Origin: Cocleimonas sp.
GTDB taxonomy: Bacteria > Pseudomonadota > Gammaproteobacteria > Thiotrichales > Thiotrichaceae
DNA: 13,300 bases
NCBI GenBank assembly: GCA_023145485.1
Contig: JAGLDT010000040.1
Location: 1 to 13,300 of the forward strand
Direction: 5' to 3'
Shown in pieces: positions 1 to 6,464 of the stretch (position 1 is its first letter; every line of letters starts with the position of its first letter). Below the pieces are notes generated by a model, which was not told where the DNA came from, searched no databases, and saw only the letters and a program-made list of their open reading frames with translations. The position numbers and the translations under genes are program-made.

Positions 1-403
1 TAACTTCAACACCTAGTTCTACATAGGTTCCATTCAGAACAACTTCCAGAGGACTAGCCCCTGCTAACTTATAAGCACAAGAAGAAGGAACAACTTCAAT
101 CGTTCTTGTCTTGTTATTTGCACAGCTTTCACTGCTATAACTCACTTTATAAATACCTAACTTACTAGTATCAACCGTTCCATCATTTTTAACATCTATT
201 ATTTTAACACCATTTTGGCTAACATTAACTGATGGGTTAGTGTAAGACGTGCCAAACGGAATATCAACACTATCCCCACCTTCAATACTATAAATACAGG
301 ATGGCTTAGGACTAACCTCATCTTTAGGATCAGAACTACAGCCCACTATAATGGCACTTGCCAACGTTCCAAAAACGATGGGCTTTAATATAAATTTTTT
401 CAT
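1..403 (-). CDS. Lipoprotein with tandem Ig-like (DUF5011-type) repeats, 3' end outside window
   Basis: The first 134 residues are visible and the frame is open to the window edge. The ATG follows an AAGGGG ribosome binding site with a 6-base spacer. The N-terminus MKKFILKPIVFGTLASAIIV-GC is a lipoprotein signal with lipobox I-V-G-C (lipidated Cys22). Ser at the +2 position favours outer-membrane sorting. Residues about 35-105 resemble the DUF5011/Cry22-type Ig-like fold: an acidic start, 'VDIPFGTSYTNPSV', then 'GTVDTSKLGIYKVSYS' and a closing 'TRTIEVV'. A second copy begins at Cys109. Both copies start S-C-x-Y, and Cys36 and Cys94 could form a disulfide inside the first one. Such repeats usually act as spacers or adhesive stalks on exported proteins. 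The gene is downstream of the 715-residue protein and separated from it by a strong hairpin. The family assignment is by pattern only, and what lies at the C-terminus cannot be seen. Confidence 0.85.
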   Translation of the reverse strand, partial: MKKFILKPIVFGTLASAIIVGCSSDPKDEVSPKPSCIYSIEGGDSVDIPFGTSYTNPSVNVSQNGVKIIDVKNDGTVDTSKLGIYKVSYSSESCANNKTRTIEVVPSSCAYKLAGASPLEVVLNGTYVELGVEV

Positions 404-422
404 TATTATCCCCTTGATTTAT

Positions 423-468
423 GATATTTCCTGATTTCTACTTATATTAGTAAAAATCAAGAAACATC
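423..468 (-). other. Intercistronic 20-bp RNA hairpin
   Basis: In the minus-strand transcript the 5' arm (468-449) pairs with the 3' arm (442-423) across a 6-base loop (AATATA). Seventeen pairs are Watson-Crick and three are G-U. On the plus strand the same three positions would be A-C mismatches, so the structure favours the minus-strand RNA. It lies between the double stop codon of the 715-residue gene and the ribosome binding site of the lipoprotein gene. No U-tract follows, so it is not a standard intrinsic terminator. An mRNA-stability or processing element, a partial attenuator or a protein-binding site are possible. Confidence 0.7.
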
Positions 469-483
469 TATTCCTTATTGTTA

Positions 484-2631
484 TTATCTGGTTTCAGAAT
501 AGATCCAGTTAAGTTGCCCTTTACCGCCAACATTTGTTGCAACCCACTGAGTAACAATTGCAGGCACACCCAAGCCAGCGTTATTACCAGGATTTGCACT
601 TAACGGAGCACCTTCATTCCCTATTAAAGTAACAAGACCAAAACCATTAAACGTATAATCTGCTGTTCCAGCGTTTTGTTCCGATATTTCCTCTGCTGTC
701 ATTTCACGAAGTACCGTCGTTATTCGACCTGTATTTTCATCCGTAAAGCGAGCTACACGAATATTTTTTTCCAAATCACGAAAAGCTTGCACTTCATTAG
801 GCCATGAACCTTCATTTTGACCAAAAGGTGAGTTCTCAAAGGTTCTTGCAGTTCTATGCTCATCCTCATCATAGATCACATAGCGCATAATAATCCCCCC
901 AAAATTATTAACTCCATCGATAACATCAGGTGTACCATCATCGCAGAGAAATTGTTTCCAATATCGATCATCATTACCCATTTGAACTAAAATACGCTTA
1001 TAAGGCTGTGTGATATTCAAGCTATTACTGACATTATCGGAGAGTTTGGCAAATTTATAGACCGTTTGCCTAACAAGAAATGGATTTGCATCACGCTGAA
1101 TACCAGCCTCATCATAATAAGCCCAATCAACAGGGAGATTGGTAGCACCATAAGTATAGCTTGATGTTGTTGCATTTGATACACAAGCTGGTATACCCGC
1201 GATATTAGGCACTCCTAGAGTAGGAAACCCTGGAACGACTGTACCATCATTTGCAGTAAAAACATTCCCATAAATACGTCGATCTTGAAGTGATGCAATT
1301 TCACCTTCTGCATAAAGAATTTTATTATTAGGTGTAGTAAAATTCCAAACTGTAGTTGCAGGTAATAACATGTCACGCTCTTTACCTACCTCTTCATTAT
1401 AAACTCTCACTGTTCCCGTTAAATTTGGTAAAACATCACCAAAATAATTTCCAGGCACTGCTCCTGTTAGAGGAACATTTCCAGTAGTGGTAGGATTCAA
1501 ACAACTCACGGGCACATTAGGTGCTGGAACGAAAAAAGGTACATTAGTTGCATTTCTTTCAAAAGGAATATAAGTCCCTATTGCCATTGCATTACGATGC
1601 CCTCTTCTCCAATTAGGACGACACACATCAAGTTCTGCACGGTAATTATTAAATAATTGTTGATGTTCATGATCATAACGTAAATCTTGACTACTACCAT
1701 TCGTTCTGTTTCTATTAGTCGCTTGTCCCATACCATAGACAACGGCATAACCTACATCTTCAGGTAAATCTCTTACAAAAGGATTTTTTTCAGAAGCAAA
1801 AATAACTTGATCAGTGCTTGCTCCATTTTCAGGTTTGCTAACAAAGTAAGGAACCGAACCATCAGTACTAGTGACACGAGTGACTAAACTACCATCTACT
1901 GTTATTTTTTCAATTTTAAAACGCACCACATCATAGGCAGAAAGATAAACATTAAAATCTAATATTTCCTCTGAATCAATTTGTGATAAAAAAGTAACTT
2001 TGGCAACAATAGCATTGGTTCTACTTGTGTTTCTAACCACAAACTCTGTCGACCAACCTTTATCCGTCGCACTGCTTGGAGGAGGAACAACGCCTCCATT
2101 AGCACAAGTAATTTGTTCTTGTAAAACTCCTTGAGTGTTTGCCCTTTGACCTGCAGCAAATAACGGGAAAATAAGGGCATCACCTCTTCGAGTTAATACC
2201 CCTCCTCCTGGAGTGAGTCCTGACACTCCAGTCCAGTTTGATAGCAATGGACCTCCTCCTGCTCTATCACTAGCATTCACAATCAAATCTGCATTAGCAG
2301 GCACAGGTGCATGTGTAGTACCATTAATGACAGTGTTATTACCCACATATGCTGCTGGACAACCTGAAAATTGCGCCTCATTTGGACGACAATAACCAGT
2401 GGCACTTGTACTCGGGGTGCCAGGCTTGCAGGTTTGCACAATAATAGCAGCGGGCTTGGTTGGAACAGGTACTATGCCAACAAACAGAGGTGCCGTAGGT
2501 AGAGGTGCGTTCATATTAACAGGAACGTTAAATGCAGGATTATTACTGACTGAATCAAATGCCATTACCCCTGAATTTACCGTTGCTGTCAAAATTGCAG
2601 CAATCGATATAGTAAGTATTTTTTTTCTCAT
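484..2631 (-). CDS. Secreted protein of unknown function, 715 residues
   Basis: I do not recognise a named family. The N-terminus MRKKILTISIAAILTATVNS-GVMA is a Sec signal peptide, with likely cleavage after Ala24 (V-M-A|F). There is no lipobox and no further membrane segment. Residues 25-150 are rich in Pro, Asn, Gly and Ala and look poorly structured, with Cys at 68, 81 and 91. A more ordered region follows: 'GDALIFPLFAAG' (150-161), then 'GWSTEFVVRNTS' (192-203) and 'ILDFNVYLSAYDVVRFKIEK' (223-242). The last two are typical of a beta-sandwich and resemble a segment I have seen in uncharacterised proteobacterial surface proteins. Eight cysteines in all (68, 81, 91, 176, 337, 377, 483, 563) suit an oxidising periplasm or cell surface. 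The ATG follows AGGGG with a 9-base spacer. Two consecutive TAA codons end the gene. It lies between the DUF11-repeat gene and the DUF5011-type lipoprotein, so a surface role is likely. No catalytic motif is visible. Confidence 0.9.
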   Translation of the reverse strand: MRKKILTISIAAILTATVNSGVMAFDSVSNNPAFNVPVNMNAPLPTAPLFVGIVPVPTKPAAIIVQTCKPGTPSTSATGYCRPNEAQFSGCPAAYVGNNTVINGTTHAPVPANADLIVNASDRAGGGPLLSNWTGVSGLTPGGGVLTRRGDALIFPLFAAGQRANTQGVLQEQITCANGGVVPPPSSATDKGWSTEFVVRNTSRTNAIVAKVTFLSQIDSEEILDFNVYLSAYDVVRFKIEKITVDGSLVTRVTSTDGSVPYFVSKPENGASTDQVIFASEKNPFVRDLPEDVGYAVVYGMGQATNRNRTNGSSQDLRYDHEHQQLFNNYRAELDVCRPNWRRGHRNAMAIGTYIPFERNATNVPFFVPAPNVPVSCLNPTTTGNVPLTGAVPGNYFGDVLPNLTGTVRVYNEEVGKERDMLLPATTVWNFTTPNNKILYAEGEIASLQDRRIYGNVFTANDGTVVPGFPTLGVPNIAGIPACVSNATTSSYTYGATNLPVDWAYYDEAGIQRDANPFLVRQTVYKFAKLSDNVSNSLNITQPYKRILVQMGNDDRYWKQFLCDDGTPDVIDGVNNFGGIIMRYVIYDEDEHRTARTFENSPFGQNEGSWPNEVQAFRDLEKNIRVARFTDENTGRITTVLREMTAEEISEQNAGTADYTFNGFGLVTLIGNEGAPLSANPGNNAGLGVPAIVTQWVATNVGGKGQLNWIYSETR

Positions 2632-2850
2632 TTTTATTTTCCCCTAAGTTTTTTATTATTTTTTTATTGTTTCAATTTTGAGTATAGTGATAAAAGCCTT
2701 AATATAAGATTAATTGCCTCTTATTACATTCCTCAGCCAAATGAAAAATTAAGCAATGCTTATACTAATAAACTTCTATTTCTTTAATTAAGTTGAAAAT
2801 ATACTATGCCTTTTAATGGTCGATACTCAGTTGTTTTTTCAAATAAAGGC
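2632..2850 (-). promoter_or_regulatory. AT-rich intergenic region with weak terminator and weak promoter candidates
   Basis: This 219-base gap separates the 904-residue gene from the 715-residue gene. On the minus strand a short hairpin (TAAGC-ATT-GCTTA, 2762-2750) is followed by ATTTTTC, giving a weak terminator candidate. Further on, TATACT (2686-2681) could be a -10 box about 50 bases before the start codon, but no good -35 box lies at the right distance. The length and these weak signals allow an internal promoter for the last two genes but do not prove one. No open reading frame of note is present. Confidence 0.3.
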
Positions 2851-5565
2851 TTAGTCCAACCTCACCCCAAAGGTCAGCACTAAAGCTTCTCCTGATTTAA
2901 GGGTTATATTAGCGCCGCTAATACTGCCTCCTGTAATAACCCCATCGGTACCTATTACTCCCCCTGCAATATTCCCAACATTAACATTTGCTGTGCCAGT
3001 AAATTGTGTAAAGGTGGGTGCAGCATCATCAATGCGTGCATTATTGACAGCATGAGCGCCTGTATTCGTCGCTGTTAAGCGATAGATAACACAGGCTCCA
3101 GGTTGTACTTGAAAGGAGGTGGTAGAAAATGCGCCATCAGCCCCCCCAACACAGTCTGCATCAACCGCTTGTTCTTTCACAATACTCATTTTTGATGTAT
3201 TGACAGTAGTCACATCCTGTACTTCAGCGTTTAATGCTGTTCCCATACAAGTGCTTGCATCGGCATCGCCATTATCTTTATAACCAGAAACGATTAAGGC
3301 TTGCTTGTTTTCACTCCCCATTGCGACTGTTGCCGGGGCAAATAGTTTGATTAAAATAGCGAAGCTTTCACCAACGGCTAATGTTTGATTGCTTAAAGGA
3401 GTATCGCCTGCATCTAGTTTTCCATCAGCATTCACATCTTTATAAATAACAGAAGACCAAGCTGATTGAGGATCTAAGTCAACCGCGCTAATGCTGATAC
3501 ATTCCAAATCGGTATTGCCATAGTTATTAACAATATGAGGGTAGATAACAGAACCGCCTGGTTCTGTTTGCCCTATTTGATCAGGTTCAATCCCTAATGC
3601 AGCTTTCGCAATAACATTAACCGCATCGTGTTTAATATCAGCAACACCCGTTAAAGGGGAAAAAACTTTAAAGTAAATTGAGTGCTGCGTGCCATCAGCA
3701 ATTGCATTTGCAGGCGCTGCCACCACGGCACACATTAATTGATTTGCACCTGACGCAATACTCTTTGTAGCACTTGATACTACCCCTAAAGTAGAGCAGT
3801 CACTATTGCCACCGTCATGATGAAATTCAACCTTCCAACCTGCTTCTAAAATATTGGCATTAAAATTAGTACTGCTGTATTGCAACTCATAACTACCGCT
3901 GGTATCGCTGGTGTTATTAACAAAAAGCTTAAAGACTACTGTGCCACCTGAAAGAAGCTCAAGACTAGTGACAGCTGTCACCTCAGGGCCTGCTCCCCCG
4001 CCTTGAGCTCCCGCACTGTCATTGGTTAAATCAACGGAATCGGCAGTGATACTTTTCAAATGATCAACAACAGAATCAAACACTGTACTATCCAAAGAAG
4101 AGGTGGCTGTTTTAGTCACCTTAAATCCTGCATTGCTATTATTTCCCGATGCACCAATGCCAAGTACTGCCTTTAAAATCACTTTATAACGAGCACCCGC
4201 AGCAAGCACCCCTGTATCCACAGTCCCATTATTATTGCTGTCCATCAGAGGCGTAAACCCATCCGATTGAAATAATTGAAAGACAGTCCCTACTGGAAAA
4301 GTATCCCCTGCATTAATACTTATATCAAACACATCATCACTGTTTCCTTTATTACGAATAATATTTTCAAAGGGAACCGTTGCACCCCGTGTCGCAACAT
4401 CGACAATAAAGGAATCACTAGTTCCTCCCTGATTATCGGCATTATCTGGATCATTATCATTAACTGATCCATTAGCAATAACCGCAGGCTTTTGGACAAT
4501 TTCAAACGGTACTTGATTGGTATTGGCAACCGCAATTTGTGCTACACCATTATGGTATTCAAATTGCGCTATATTTTCTAAAACACTGGCAGGAAGACCC
4601 CCATCAATAGTAACGTCAAAGCTAACACTTCCTTTCTCACCTGAAAGAACGCTTGCAATAACAGCGGTCACTTTATCATTTGAAAAAGGTGTATTAGCAC
4701 AGGAAGCATCGTAGGCACAATAAGCAATACCTGATTGATCTTCCTCACCATTATCCGTTAAAGTAATTGCCCCCTTACTCCAGAGCGCATGATTATTAGT
4801 GCTATCAGAGAAATAACGCATACCTGCTGGCAATGTATCCACCAAAATCACATTGGTTGCTGCCACGACACCTGTATTTTCATAGCTTAATGTGATCGTA
4901 TAAGCACCACTTGGCGATGCACCTGAATTTGCACTTATACTTTTCACCACATTAATGATCGCACTACTAGAAACAATCACCGTATCGGTATTCGTTTTCT
5001 CAACTACCATATCAGTTGGGATTTCAACAAACGTACTCAGGCCTTTAATCGTCAATTTTCCTTGCTGGGTATCAGTGGCAGCGGAGGGAATTTCTGCTGC
5101 AACAACAAAATAAAAAGACTCATCCGCTGATAATGCACCCGTTGAGCTAATGCTAACCGTACTATCAGGAACACCATCCTTATCTTTATCGGCATAAAAC
5201 AGCACTTTAGCCAGATCAAAATCATACTGATCACCTGTGGTAACATTCGTAGCACTTAAGCTATAAGTATCGACACCATTACCTGTATTAGTTAGAACAT
5301 GCGGTAAATAAACAGTGTTACCCACCGCTCCTAAACGCGTTTGGTCTTGCACTAATTCCATTGCGCCCACCTGCTGTATCAGCGTTGCAACCACATTAGA
5401 CGTCGCCATTTGTACAGTACCATTCGCATCTTTATAGGTTGCACTTGCCTGATTTTGTATCAAAGTACCTGCTGCTGGCGACTTAGCATAGACAGAAAAA
5501 GACAACAACAGACTGAAAATCAAACCCCAGACAGTTAGCGCTCTATTTTGATCGCGATAGTTCAT
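2851..5565 (-). CDS. Secreted DUF11-repeat surface protein, 904 residues
   Basis: The signal peptide covers residues 1-27 (hydrophobic 'VWGLIFSLLLSFSVYA', cleavage before Lys28). The mature start AKSPAAGTLIQNQASATY (27-44) is a motif common at the head of DUF11 (TIGR01451-type) proteins and is shared with the giant protein upstream. DUF11-like domains lie at about 204-350 ('YTITLSYENTGVVAATNVIL', 'DTLPAGMRYFSDST') and 792-904 ('CVIYRLTATNTGAHAVNNAR'). Between and around them are three copies of a related module (about 86-163, 399-473, 674-745). Each has a loop like a calcium-binding EF-hand or dockerin loop: DKDKDGVPD (126-134), DSNNNGTVD (442-450) and DVNADGKLDAGD (709-720). The protein stops right after a beta-strand ('LVLTFGVRLD'), with no anchor, sorting signal or barrel, so it is probably secreted or held by a partner. 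The start is preceded by a weak GAG ribosome binding site. A structural or adhesive role is inferred; no enzyme motif is seen. Confidence 0.92.
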   Translation of the reverse strand: MNYRDQNRALTVWGLIFSLLLSFSVYAKSPAAGTLIQNQASATYKDANGTVQMATSNVVATLIQQVGAMELVQDQTRLGAVGNTVYLPHVLTNTGNGVDTYSLSATNVTTGDQYDFDLAKVLFYADKDKDGVPDSTVSISSTGALSADESFYFVVAAEIPSAATDTQQGKLTIKGLSTFVEIPTDMVVEKTNTDTVIVSSSAIINVVKSISANSGASPSGAYTITLSYENTGVVAATNVILVDTLPAGMRYFSDSTNNHALWSKGAITLTDNGEEDQSGIAYCAYDASCANTPFSNDKVTAVIASVLSGEKGSVSFDVTIDGGLPASVLENIAQFEYHNGVAQIAVANTNQVPFEIVQKPAVIANGSVNDNDPDNADNQGGTSDSFIVDVATRGATVPFENIIRNKGNSDDVFDISINAGDTFPVGTVFQLFQSDGFTPLMDSNNNGTVDTGVLAAGARYKVILKAVLGIGASGNNSNAGFKVTKTATSSLDSTVFDSVVDHLKSITADSVDLTNDSAGAQGGGAGPEVTAVTSLELLSGGTVVFKLFVNNTSDTSGSYELQYSSTNFNANILEAGWKVEFHHDGGNSDCSTLGVVSSATKSIASGANQLMCAVVAAPANAIADGTQHSIYFKVFSPLTGVADIKHDAVNVIAKAALGIEPDQIGQTEPGGSVIYPHIVNNYGNTDLECISISAVDLDPQSAWSSVIYKDVNADGKLDAGDTPLSNQTLAVGESFAILIKLFAPATVAMGSENKQALIVSGYKDNGDADASTCMGTALNAEVQDVTTVNTSKMSIVKEQAVDADCVGGADGAFSTTSFQVQPGACVIYRLTATNTGAHAVNNARIDDAAPTFTQFTGTANVNVGNIAGGVIGTDGVITGGSISGANITLKSGEALVLTFGVRLD
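3331..3546 (-). repeat. Module copy C of the calcium-loop repeat (residues 674-745)
   Basis: This copy starts 'YPHIVNNYGNTDLECISIS', contains the loop DVNADGKLDAGD and ends 'GESFAILIKLFAPA'. It matches copies at 4147-4371 and 5077-5310 in the same gene and one near the start of the giant gene (12351-12617): a [YLF]-x-H/N start, an N-x-G-N turn, a D/N-rich loop, then a beta-strand after 'GE/GA'. It is a protein-level repeat, not an exact DNA repeat. Confidence 0.6.
4147..4371 (-). repeat. Module copy B of the calcium-loop repeat (residues 399-473)
   Basis: This copy starts 'FENIIRNKGNSDDVFDISI', contains the loop DSNNNGTVDTG and ends with strand 'ARYKVILKAVLG'. It is the most divergent start of the copies: the usual P-H before the first strand is replaced by E-N. 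Confidence 0.55.
5077..5310 (-). repeat. Module copy A of the calcium-loop repeat (residues 86-163)
   Basis: This copy starts 'YLPHVLTNTGNGVDTYSLS', contains the loop DKDKDGVPD and ends 'DESFYFVVAAEIPSAA'. Its position just after the shared mature N-terminus is the same as that of the copy in the giant protein. Confidence 0.6.
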
Positions 5566-5647
5566 AATTTTGTCTCAATTATTTTTATTTTTTTAATCAA
5601 TGTAGAAACGATGATACAAGCCCAAGCATCTACTTTTTAACAAAAAT

Positions 5648-5726
5648 CCACCACAAAGCACGAAAAAAGAAGGATTAAAGTCATTTATTCCGTGTACTCT
5701 GTGTATTCCGTTGTTTTAATCTTTTA
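5648..5726. repeat. Candidate degenerate intergenic repeat element
   Basis: The 206-base gap between the OmpA lipoprotein gene and the 904-residue gene holds a patterned stretch. CCACCACAAAGCACGAA (5648-5664) faces a run with two direct copies of TATTCCGT (5686-5693 and 5704-5711). AAGGATTAAA (5670-5679) and TTTAATCTTT (5716-5725) can pair around that run. Tracts built from 'CCGTGTxTTCCGTG' with 'CACxAAGxxCACGAA' ends recur between genes in some proteobacterial genomes, so this may be one worn copy. Only one copy is visible here. No promoter is clear in the rest of the gap. Confidence 0.35.
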
Positions 5727-5771
5727 GCACTCTCACTTTAAATGAGACAAGCTATACCTCTACAATAAACA

Positions 5772-6449
5772 CTAGCGCACAGGACTGGGTGGATTAAATC
5801 TTGATTGTTTGGGTTGTATTTCTAATGCTAGAGGGCGACCTTTTTGATCCAATAACATTAATTCAACCCGACGATTCACGCTTCGTTCCTGTACTGATTG
5901 GCCAAGGATTGGTAATTCTTCACCCAATGGTGAAACACGAATTCTGGCTTTAGCAATGCCTTTGCTCACTAAGTAATGCATCACACTCTGCTGACGCTTT
6001 ATAGCTAGTTTACGGTTATAAGCATTAGAGCCTTTAGAATCAGTAAATGACTGCACATTTAACTTTAAATGCGTATGTTTACGTAGTACCACAATGTCTG
6101 CATCTAAACGTTTTTTCTCAACTGCCGTTAGTCCCGCTAAATTAAACCCAAAATAAACCGCTGGCTCCCAACGAATACCACGTATAACCTGTCGATCTAT
6201 TTTGGTCACTACTTTAGTTTTATACTTGGTCTCATACTTAGTGATATATTCTTTTTTAATCTTAACTTTCTCCACAATTTTTTCCACAATCCTAACTTTA
6301 GGCTCAGGAATATCACAACTCTCATCATATTTAGCATACAGTAAATCGGTGCTCGCACAGCCTGATAATGCAATGCTAAAGACACTAGCTATTAATAATT
6401 TATAGTGTAATTTTATTACTGGATTATTATTTTTCATTATTATTTCCAT
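5772..6449 (-). CDS. OmpA-family peptidoglycan-binding lipoprotein
   Basis: This 225-residue protein has a lipoprotein signal ending in lipobox A-L-S-G-C (27-31, lipidated Cys31). Ala at +2 predicts the outer membrane. Residues 51-87 form a Lys/Glu-rich linker with alternating hydrophobic and charged residues ('VEKIVEKVKIKKEYITKYET'). Residues about 96-200 are an OmpA C-terminal-like domain: 'SFTDSKGSNAYNRKLAIKRQ' (134-153), the GE-x-x-P turn (176-180) and the NRRVEL close (192-197). Asp137 and Arg152 match the residues that bind diaminopimelate in this family. The protein should tether the outer membrane to peptidoglycan. It starts 12 bases after the giant barrel gene, and its AGAAGG ribosome binding site (8-base spacer) overlaps that gene's TAG stop, which suggests coupled translation and a shared complex. 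A second ATG at codon 5 has a GGA with 7-base spacing and would also give a good signal peptide. Confidence 0.93.
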   Translation of the reverse strand: MEIIMKNNNPVIKLHYKLLIASVFSIALSGCASTDLLYAKYDESCDIPEPKVRIVEKIVEKVKIKKEYITKYETKYKTKVVTKIDRQVIRGIRWEPAVYFGFNLAGLTAVEKKRLDADIVVLRKHTHLKLNVQSFTDSKGSNAYNRKLAIKRQQSVMHYLVSKGIAKARIRVSPLGEELPILGQSVQERSVNRRVELMLLDQKGRPLALEIQPKQSRFNPPSPVR

Positions 6450-6457
6450 TGTTAATA

Positions 6458-6464
6458 CCTTCTA
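6458..6464 (-). promoter_or_regulatory. Ribosome binding site overlapping upstream stop codon
   Basis: AGAAGG (6463-6458 on the minus strand) shares its first two bases with the TAG stop (6464-6462) of the 2142-residue gene and lies 8 bases before the ATG of the OmpA lipoprotein. Ribosomes ending the giant gene would be placed on this site, which supports one operon and the upstream choice of start. Confidence 0.75.

Noticed and set aside
2213..2647. Plus-strand open frames of 60 and 82 codons opposite the start of the 715-residue gene
   Set aside because: They lie inside a convincing minus-strand gene with a signal peptide and ribosome binding site; they have no domain pattern and look like frame shadows.
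3331..5310. Repeats as possible CRISPR or DNA-level tandem repeats
   Set aside because: The similarity is at the protein level only, with divergent DNA and no regular repeat-spacer spacing.
5731..5747. TCTCA/TGAGA inverted repeat as a terminator for the OmpA lipoprotein gene
   Set aside because: The stem is only 5 bp and no U-tract follows on the minus strand.
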